DNA of 64,000 nucleotides from Micromonospora coerulea (GTDB taxonomy: Bacteria; Actinomycetota; Actinomycetes; Mycobacteriales; Micromonosporaceae), in contig NZ_JAEMUW010000014.1 in NCBI RefSeq assembly GCF_016598485.1, forward strand, positions 124,001-188,000, in the 5' to 3' direction. Position numbers and translations under genes: made by a program. The notes under the pieces were generated by a model. It had not been told where the DNA came from. It did no database searches and saw only the letters and a list, made by a program, of their open reading frames with translations. Positions 58,374 through 64,000 of this stretch are shown here, in pieces (positions within the stretch are counted from its first letter, which is position 1; every line of letters starts with the position of its first letter).

Positions 58374-59424
58374 AGGCCCGCGGGTGCGCCTGCCGGTACG
58401 CCGCCCGCAGCCGTTCCACCGAGACGTGCGTGTAGATCTGGGTGCTCGCCAGCGAGGAGTGGCCGAGCAGCTCCTGCACCGCCCGCAGGTCCGCGCCGCC
58501 CTCCAGCAGGTGGGTGGCGGCCGAGTGCCGCAGCCCGTGCGGGGTGGTCCGGGGCAGGCCGGCGCGCTCGGCGTACCCGGCCACGACCCGGCGGGCCGTG
58601 GTCGGGTTCAGCCGCCCGCCCCGCGCCCCCAGCAGCAGCGCAGACCCCGAGGCCGCGCCGGCCAGGGCGGGTCGGCCCCGGCCCAGCCACGCGTCCAGCG
58701 CGCGCTGCGCCGGCACCCCGTACGGCACGGCGCGTTCCCGGCCGCCCTTGCCGAGCACCCGCACCACCCGGCGACCGTGGTCGACGTCGGCGACGTCCAG
58801 CCCGCACGCCTCGCTGATCCGGATCCCGGTGCCGTAGAGCAGCTCCAGCAGCACCCGGTCCCGCAGCAGCGCCGGCTCGTCCTCGCCCGCCGGCGACTGC
58901 CCCCCGGCCACGTTCGGTGCCTGGGCCGGGTTCCCGGTGCCGGGCGCCGGCTGGGCGACGGCCCCGGCGGTGTCCGGCGGCTGGGCCGCGGTCCGGGCGG
59001 GGGCGTCCATCAGGGCGGCGGCCTGGTCGGCGCGGAGCACGGTGGGCAGCTCCCGGTGGGCCTTCGGGCTGGCCAGCGGGGCGGCCACGTCGGCGGGCAG
59101 CAGCCCCGACCGGTGCGCCCAGACGCTGAAGGTGCGAGCCGACGCGGCGCGGCGGGCCAGCGACGTGCGGGCGGCGCCCATCGTCCGCTGTTTCGCCAAC
59201 CAACTGCGCAGCACCGTCAGGTCGAGCTCCGCCAGGTCGGCGCAGCCCATCCGGACGGCATGGTCGAGCAGCGAGACCAGATCGGTGACGTACGCCCGCA
59301 CGGTGTGTGCCGAGCGGTTGCGCACCCGAACCAGGTGGTCGGCGAAGTCGTCCACCGCCTCCCGCATCACCGGCGGCAGTCCCTCGTGGGTCAGCCGGGT
59401 GCCGCGCGGCTGCCCGCTCACCAC
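58372..59424 (-). CDS. xerC: Tyrosine recombinase XerC
   Basis: Site-specific recombinase that, with XerD, resolves chromosome dimers at dif. The N-terminal core-binding domain covers about 20-115. The catalytic residues are visible: Arg202 in TGIRISEACGLD, Lys226 in LGKGGRER, His296 and Arg299 in TPHGLRH, His322 in ELLGHSSLASTQ, and Tyr331. At 350 residues it is longer than the usual 300 because of a Pro/Ala/Gly insert at about 141-185, between the first strand and the Arg202 helix. A XerC homolog occurs here in mycobacteria too (Rv2894c). The position argues for a housekeeping Xer protein rather than an integrase. Confidence 0.92.
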   Translation of the reverse strand: MVSGQPRGTRLTHEGLPPVMREAVDDFADHLVRVRNRSAHTVRAYVTDLVSLLDHAVRMGCADLAELDLTVLRSWLAKQRTMGAARTSLARRAASARTFSVWAHRSGLLPADVAAPLASPKAHRELPTVLRADQAAALMDAPARTAAQPPDTAGAVAQPAPGTGNPAQAPNVAGGQSPAGEDEPALLRDRVLLELLYGTGIRISEACGLDVADVDHGRRVVRVLGKGGRERAVPYGVPAQRALDAWLGRGRPALAGAASGSALLLGARGGRLNPTTARRVVAGYAERAGLPRTTPHGLRHSAATHLLEGGADLRAVQELLGHSSLASTQIYTHVSVERLRAAYRQAHPRA

Positions 59425-59804
59425 CGGCTCCGACCCGCCGACCCGGCGGGGGACGGTGCTGGCCGGGCCGGCTGCGGCCGGGCGCCGTTGACCACCTCGG
59501 GGCGCGGCCCGACCCTGCTGTGCGCGGACACCGGCCCAGCCTAAGCGCCCGCCCGGTGAGCGGCCGGGCCGCCGGGCCGCGGGGTGCGTGGCGACGCGGC
59601 GGCCCCGCCCGGGTGACGCCGGCGCCGTGGCGGACGACCGACGCGCCGGTAAGGGGTGGCTGAACGGCCGCTAAACAGGGGAAACTTGTCGTACGAAGAG
59701 GACGGTCGGGGGAAGCGCCGCCAGTTTGTGGCGTGCCGGCGGGTGAACCCGGAACGGATCGGCGTCAGGCCGAGCGGACCTCGACGACAGGAGGGGGACC
59801 GATC
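59425..59804. other. Divergent intergenic region between xerC and a small gene
   Basis: This region holds the promoters for both directions. Near 59690-59705 there is an A/T-richer patch with a TCGTACGA palindrome. No convincing -35/-10 pair and no further gene was found. The AGGAGGGGG Shine-Dalgarno of the next gene lies near 59789-59797. Confidence 0.4.
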
Positions 59805-60146
59805 GTGGGTGTGGATGCCGTCCTCTACCGGCTGGTCCGGACCGGGCCAGGCCACCGCCGTCCGTCGTGCGTCCCCGCCGCGCTGGTGGCCGATCCCGAC
59901 GACGTGCTGCTGGAGCTGCTCAAGCGGGTGAAGGGCGGGGGGCGTACGCCGCTGCTGGACCGCGTCGATCCGCTCGGCGAGCTGGTGGTCGGGGCCGAGG
60001 CGGCGCCGCAGCTGCTCGTGGAGCTGCGCTGCCTGGCGGAGGTGGCGCGGGAGCCGGCGGAGGCGGACCAGGTCCGCCAGCTCGTGCTGCTCGCCCGGCG
60101 TTGTCTGCGCAGCTCCGACGTGGAGATTCGCTTCGAGGGCGACTGA
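59805..60146 (+). CDS. Small hypothetical protein
   Basis: A 113-residue soluble, mostly helical protein without a signal peptide. It begins with GTG after a strong AGGAGGGGG. The C-terminal half is helix-rich and charged (about PLGELVVGAEAAPQLL and VRQLVLLARRC), ending in an acidic strand EIRFEGD. No family is recognised. It is transcribed away from xerC and converges on the beta-lactamase-like gene, whose stop lies 12 bases beyond. It looks real from its ribosome site and codon use. Confidence 0.6.
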   Translation: MGVDAVLYRLVRTGPGHRRPSCVPAALVADPDDVLLELLKRVKGGGRTPLLDRVDPLGELVVGAEAAPQLLVELRCLAEVAREPAEADQVRQLVLLARRCLRSSDVEIRFEGD

Positions 60147-60158
60147 CCGGCCGGGGCG

Positions 60159-61493
60159 CTAGCGCTCCGCCGCCAGGACGTTGGCCGCGGCGACGCGGGC
60201 CGGATCCGGATCGGCCCAGCTCCAGTTCGGGTGGGCCCGGTTGGTGAGCAGCACGAGGACCAGTCGGCGGGTGGGATCGACCACCATGGAGGTGCCGGTG
60301 AACCCGGTGTGCCCGAACGTCGCCGGGCCGGCCAGCCGGCCCATGAACCAGGGCTGGTCGAGCACCACGCCGAGGCCGTGCGCGGAGCTGCGACCGGGAT
60401 GGGCGGTGTCGACGGCGGGCAGGCCGCTGTTGGCGTTCCGCACCATCCGGTGCACGGTGCTCTCGGCCAGGATGCGCGTACCGCCGTAGGTCCCGCCGCC
60501 GAGCAGCAGCTGCCCGACGACCCCCAGCTCCTCCGCCGTGCTGAAGATGCCGGCGTGTCCGGCGATGCCCCCGAGGTGGTTCGCGACGTCGTCGTGCACG
60601 ACGCCGCGCAGCAGGCCCCGCGACGACCGCGCGTCGGTGGCGACCAGGCGGGCTGCCCGCTCGGCCGCGCCGATCCGGTCGTGGGGCCGGAACCCGGTCC
60701 AGCGCAGGCCCAGCGGCTCGGTCAGGCCCGTGCGCAACGCGTGGTCCAGTCGCTGCCCGGTGACCTTCTCGACGAGCTTGCCGAGCACCATGAGGCCGAC
60801 GCTGGAGTAGCGAACCACGGTGCCCGGCAGGGCGCCCTTCACCAGCGGGGTGGCCAGCACGGCCGCCCAGCGTCCCGCCAGGGTGGAACTGCCGGTCACG
60901 GTGGCACCGACCGGCAGGCCGCTGGTGTGGGTGAGCAGCATGGCGACGGTGATGCGTGACTTGCCGGCGCCAGTGAACCCCGGCAGGTACCGCACCACCG
61001 GGGCGTCCAGGTCGATCCGCCCCCGGTCGGCCTGCTGAAGGGCCAGGATCGCGGTGAAGACCTTGGTGATCGAGGCGAGGTCGAAGATCGAGTCGGGCCG
61101 CATCCGGACCCGCTGCCCGGCGGGCAGCAGCACCGGACCGGCGCCGTAGCGCAGCGCCTCGCCGACGGCCACGTGCGCGCCCGGCCGGCCATCGGCGAGC
61201 GCCAGCGCCACCGCCCCCGCGTACGTCGGATGCCGCGGATTCTCCCCGGTCGGCCGCAGGTACCGGGTGAGCACCGTGGTGAGCGCGGCGGCCGGGGACG
61301 GCCCGTCGGGGCGCGACGGGCCGGGGTCGGACGAGGGCGCGGCGGCCCGCACCGCGGGCGCGGCGGACGTGGAGCTGCCCGGCGTACCGGGTCCGCCGGA
61401 CGGGGCCGGCGACCCGGGGCCCCGGCAACCGGCCAGGGCGAGGGTGGTGGCGGTCAACCCGAGGCCGAGCACGGAACGGCGGGTCATCGACAC
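60159..61493 (-). CDS. Beta-lactamase-fold serine hydrolase, Tat-type lipoprotein
   Basis: A 444-residue penicillin-binding/class C beta-lactamase-related hydrolase. The start TRRSVLGLGLTATTLALAGC shows a twin-arginine-like signal and a lipobox with Cys23, so it is probably a Tat-exported lipoprotein. A Pro/Ser/Ala-rich linker (about 25-70) follows. The catalytic SxxK is SITK in IFDLASITKVFTAI; YSSVGLM supplies the Tyr loop, and HTGFTGTSM stands in the KTG position. Family members are esterases, D-aminopeptidases or transpeptidase-like; drug resistance is not implied. Confidence 0.87.
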   Translation of the reverse strand: MSMTRRSVLGLGLTATTLALAGCRGPGSPAPSGGPGTPGSSTSAAPAVRAAAPSSDPGPSRPDGPSPAAALTTVLTRYLRPTGENPRHPTYAGAVALALADGRPGAHVAVGEALRYGAGPVLLPAGQRVRMRPDSIFDLASITKVFTAILALQQADRGRIDLDAPVVRYLPGFTGAGKSRITVAMLLTHTSGLPVGATVTGSSTLAGRWAAVLATPLVKGALPGTVVRYSSVGLMVLGKLVEKVTGQRLDHALRTGLTEPLGLRWTGFRPHDRIGAAERAARLVATDARSSRGLLRGVVHDDVANHLGGIAGHAGIFSTAEELGVVGQLLLGGGTYGGTRILAESTVHRMVRNANSGLPAVDTAHPGRSSAHGLGVVLDQPWFMGRLAGPATFGHTGFTGTSMVVDPTRRLVLVLLTNRAHPNWSWADPDPARVAAANVLAAER

Positions 61494-61635
61494 GCTCAGA
61501 TCATGTCATTACCGGGGTGCGCCGACGCCGCGGCGTCGGTGGCGCGCAGGCAACGGTCAGGCTGCGTCCAGGTGACGCCCGGCCCTCATCCAGCTCCACG
61601 CGCGCGGGACGGGAAGTGACATACACCACCGTCAT

Positions 61636-61653
61636 TGAGTATTGCCTTACTCA
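61636..61653. promoter_or_regulatory. Inverted repeat, candidate operator
   Basis: TGAGTA-TTGCCT-TACTCA, perfect six-base arms with six bases between, in an A/T-rich patch about 140 bases ahead of the beta-lactamase-like start and 240 bases before the Rhs-like start. It is suited to a dimeric regulator; which gene it would serve is unclear. Confidence 0.4.
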
Positions 61654-61823
61654 CCCGTCTGTCCATGGTAGATCGGCGTCGGCCCGGCGTGCCGTTGGGG
61701 AGGCCGTCAGCGAAGTGCTGTGATCGCACTGCGTGACGGGGATCCGCTGGCGGGCATGGTCTGCCGGCCCGCCTCACCTCATCCCGCCGGCCCGTTCCGC
61801 GGCGGCCCTCGGAAATCAGTCTC

Positions 61824-61852
61824 TTGCTGGCGCATCGACGGTCTTCTTAGAC
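61824..61852 (+). promoter_or_regulatory. Candidate promoter of the Rhs-like gene
   Basis: TTGCTG (61824-61829) and TTAGAC (61847-61852) with 17 bases between. A start near 61859 would give a leader of about 36 bases carrying GGGGAGGG before the ATG. Confidence 0.5.
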
Positions 61853-61894
61853 TCCGCTCGCCTCACTGGGAGGCTCTTCAGCGGGGAGGGCGCC

Positions 61895-64000
61895 ATGCCG
61901 ACGCACCGGTGGCGATCACGCGTGTTCATTTCCTTGGCGGGCGACGCCTGGGCCGTCTGGGCGCGACGTCTGTCGATCCTGATGGCGATCGTCCTCGTCG
62001 CGACCATGTCCGACGTCCCGGCGCGACCGATCCGGCCCGCCGCCGCAGCCGCGCCGAAGCCGGCACCGAAGCCGAAGTGTCCGGACGACCGGGCCGACGA
62101 AGTGTCGGCCGCCGTTGCGGCGCGGTTGTGCGGGTCGCGGGTGGAGGTGACGAACCGGCGGACCGAAACCACGCAGCTGTTCGCCAACCCGGACGGCACG
62201 CTGACCGAGGAGCAGTCGCTGGCCCCGGTGCGGGTGCGGCAGGGCGACAAGTGGGTGCCGGTCGACCTGACGCTGGAGCGCCGGGCCGACGGGTCGGTGG
62301 CACCGAGGGCCCACCCCCGGGATCTCTCGTTCGCCGGTGCCACGGACGCGGCCGGTGAGCACGAGGTCGTCGCGGTGGGTGCCGGCGCGGAGCGGACCGG
62401 CCTGGCCTGGACGGGTCCGCTGCCCGAGCCGGTGCTGGACGACCGGACGATCACCTACCCCGAGGTGCGTCCCGGGGTGGACCTGGTGTTCCAGGCCCAC
62501 GCCACCGGCTACGAACAGCACTTCGTGGTCAAGGACCGGGCGGGCCTGGCGCAGGTGCGGAAGCTGACCCTGCCGATGCGGACGGGCAAGCTGACCGCGG
62601 CCGCTGACGGCATGGGCGGCCTCGTGTTCAAGAACGCCAAGGGGCGGCAGGTCGGCCGGGCGCAGACCCCGCTGATGTGGGACGCGGCCGTGTCACCGCG
62701 GTCCGGGGAGCGGGTCAACCGCGCGCCCGTGGCGCTGCGCACGGTGGCGCGCGGCGGTCGTACGGTCATGGAGCTGACGCCGGACGCGGCCTTCCTGGCC
62801 CGGCCGGACCTGACCTTCCCGGTCACCATCGATCCGCCGACGTCGCTGTCTCCGTCGTTCGACGCCTTCGTGCAGAACAGCTACTCTAGTGACCAGTCGG
62901 GTTCAGCGGACCTGAAGCTGGGCTACTCCAACGACGGTGGCTCGTTCACCGCGCGGTCGTACCTGCGCTTCAACACCACCGGGTTCGCCGGCAGCCGGAT
63001 CATGTCGGCGAAGCTGCGGCTGTGGAACTACCACTCGTGGTCGTGCACCGCCGCCGGCTGGGAGGCGTGGCGGACCGACTACGTCGACTCGTCGGTGCGG
63101 TGGACGGCGCAGCCCGCCGCCCGCGCCAGGGTGGGCACCTCCACCGAGACCCGGGGCTACAGCTCGTCCTGCGGTGACGGCTACGTTTACATCGAGGTCG
63201 GCGGAGCCCTGCAGTACGCGGCCGACACCAGCTCGACCAGCGCCAGCGTGATGCTGCGGGCCACCTCCGAGACGTCGACCTCCGGCTGGAAGCGGTTCGA
63301 CTCGGCCGAGGGCGCGCACCCGCCGCTGGTGTCGATCACCTACAACAGCGCGCCGTCGGTTCCGGCCTCGCTGGCCGTGGCTCCCTGCTACACCGCCTGC
63401 GGCTCCGGGGCGCGGACCTCGTCGCTGCGGCCTACCCTGTCGGCGAAGCTGGCCGACGCCAACGCCGGGCAGACCCTGCAGGCCGAGTTCGTGATCCGCA
63501 ACAAGGCCACCCTCGCCACCGTCTCCTCCTCCGGCCTGCGCTCGGGCAGCCCGGCGTGGACCAACGGCTCCACCTCCTCCTGGCAGGTGCCGGTCGACCT
63601 GGCCAATGGCACCACCTACGAGTGGCAGGTCCGGTCCAAGGACCCGTACGCCTACGGCGCCTGGTCGGCCTGGACGCCGCTGACGGTGGACACCAGCGCG
63701 CCCGGCGTGCCGTTCGTGTCCGCGACGATCTATCTCAACGATGGCCAGCCCCACGGCGGCGCGGGTCAATCCGACACGTTCACCTTCACCCCGGCGTCGG
63801 GCACCACCGACCTGGCGGCCTTCGTGTACAAGTTCGACTACGACAGCGCCGCCACCACGGTCGCGGCGACCGGCGCGAAGTCGGTCACGCTCAGCCCTCG
63901 CGACGGGCACCGCACGCTCACCGTGCAGGCCAAGGACTCGGCGGGCAACCTGTCGAACGCGAACACCTACGTCTTCGACGCCGGCAATGCGGCGCTGGCC
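61895..64000 (+). CDS. Large secreted Rhs/DNRLRE-type wall-associated protein, 3' end outside window
   Basis: The first 702 codons of a long open frame that runs off the right edge. A signal peptide or anchor lies at about residues 27-50 (hydrophobic ILMAIVLVATM, then ARP-rich cleavage region). Next, about 65-310 is the N-terminal module of actinobacterial Rhs-like proteins, with RLCGSRVEVTNRRTETTQ, VWLTYPEVRPGVDLV-like TYPEVRPGVDLVFQ and PLMWDAAVSP. A DNRLRE-type carbohydrate-binding-like domain follows (about 330-485; YLRFNTTGF, WTAQPAA, Cys pairs). Then comes a fibronectin-like segment (TYEWQVRSKDPYAYGAWSAW). In the family, YD/Rhs repeats and a variable toxin tip usually follow, but they are not visible here. 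ATG at 61895 has GGGGAGGG upstream. Confidence 0.85.
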   Translation, partial: MPTHRWRSRVFISLAGDAWAVWARRLSILMAIVLVATMSDVPARPIRPAAAAAPKPAPKPKCPDDRADEVSAAVAARLCGSRVEVTNRRTETTQLFANPDGTLTEEQSLAPVRVRQGDKWVPVDLTLERRADGSVAPRAHPRDLSFAGATDAAGEHEVVAVGAGAERTGLAWTGPLPEPVLDDRTITYPEVRPGVDLVFQAHATGYEQHFVVKDRAGLAQVRKLTLPMRTGKLTAAADGMGGLVFKNAKGRQVGRAQTPLMWDAAVSPRSGERVNRAPVALRTVARGGRTVMELTPDAAFLARPDLTFPVTIDPPTSLSPSFDAFVQNSYSSDQSGSADLKLGYSNDGGSFTARSYLRFNTTGFAGSRIMSAKLRLWNYHSWSCTAAGWEAWRTDYVDSSVRWTAQPAARARVGTSTETRGYSSSCGDGYVYIEVGGALQYAADTSSTSASVMLRATSETSTSGWKRFDSAEGAHPPLVSITYNSAPSVPASLAVAPCYTACGSGARTSSLRPTLSAKLADANAGQTLQAEFVIRNKATLATVSSSGLRSGSPAWTNGSTSSWQVPVDLANGTTYEWQVRSKDPYAYGAWSAWTPLTVDTSAPGVPFVSATIYLNDGQPHGGAGQSDTFTFTPASGTTDLAAFVYKFDYDSAATTVAATGAKSVTLSPRDGHRTLTVQAKDSAGNLSNANTYVFDAGNAALA

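Larger units (their letters stand above)
61494..61894. other. Divergent intergenic region before the Rhs-like gene
   Basis: It contains an A/T-rich patch with the inverted repeat at 61636-61653 and a promoter-like pair at 61824-61852. A short reading frame at 61720 upward is a shadow of the Rhs-like gene. No other gene is supported. Confidence 0.45.

Noticed and set aside
1..64000. tRNA, rRNA, 4.5S RNA, CRISPR arrays, insertion sequences
   Set aside because: None was recognised by eye in any intergenic region; there are no transposase or integrase genes other than the XerC-type recombinase. A tRNAscan or Infernal run would be decisive for small RNAs.

Overview
This window is high-GC actinobacterial chromosome. 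Several things point to Micromonospora or a near relative in the Micromonosporaceae: very strong G/C at third codon positions, frequent GTG starts, many start-stop overlaps, a depot of secreted and surface proteins between core operons, and the protein sequences themselves. The genus is an inference; no 16S rRNA or tRNA gene is visible. The backbone follows the order known from Mycobacterium tuberculosis between ddl and rnhB (ddl, thiL, rpmB, DAK2 protein, recG, rsmD, coaD, sepIVA-like, DUF177, rpmF, plsX, rnc, mutM, smc, ftsY, amt-glnB-glnD, ffh, amidohydrolase, TetR, rpsP-KH-rimM-trmD-rplS, lepB, rnhB, DUF2469).

Layout. 1-5.4 kb: a small unknown protein, a TPR/AAA ATPase, D-Ala-D-Ala ligase, DUF3515 protein, a stand-alone AsnC-type ligand-binding domain, ThiL and a GNAT acetyltransferase. 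5.6-12.7 kb: rpmB, DAK2 protein, recG, an LPXTG surface protein facing the other way, rsmD-coaD. 12.8-16.9 kb: SepIVA-like coiled coil, DUF177, rpmF, plsX, rnc, mutM (lipid start, ribosome and repair genes in one tight run). 17.1-22.2 kb: an accessory block between mutM and smc (MMPL exporter, GH114 lipoprotein, CAP-domain membrane protein, tiny coiled-coil protein). 22.4-26.7 kb: smc and a HAD hydrolase. 26.8-31.7 kb: a minus-strand block (DinB-like, universal stress protein, DHA2 drug exporter, MarR regulator, PhoD-like phosphatase). 31.9-38.2 kb: ftsY, a kinase-like phosphotransferase, then the nitrogen operon amt-glnB-glnD. 38.3-41.8 kb: ABC exporter plus histidine kinase/response regulator. 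41.9-45.9 kb: ffh, amidohydrolase, TetR, unknown protein. 46-54.4 kb: proS, DUF402, rpsP-khpA-rimM-trmD-rplS, two signal peptidases, NUDIX, rnhB, DUF2469. 54.4-64 kb: the conserved order breaks down: molybdopterin oxidoreductase, methyltransferase, a frameshifted M23 peptidase, class-V aminotransferase, XerC, unknown small protein, beta-lactamase-like lipoprotein, and the start of a large secreted Rhs/DNRLRE-type protein that runs off the window.

How the parts work together. Ffh, FtsY and the two signal peptidases cover co-translational export and signal-peptide removal. amt-glnB-glnD senses nitrogen and has a GlnR-type box upstream. rpsP, rplS, rpmB, rpmF, rimM, trmD, rsmD and rnc serve ribosome and RNA maturation. 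The MarR protein probably controls the drug exporter through two palindromes at the exporter promoter.

Most of the window is ordinary core chromosome. The least ordinary signals are a 73-bp palindromic element translated inside the 5' end of glnD, nearly identical 15-bp tandem repeats that build the S16 tail, the eroded M23 gene where yraN-comM-dprA would be expected nearby, a set of apparently leaderless starts, and the truncated Rhs-like protein at the right edge.
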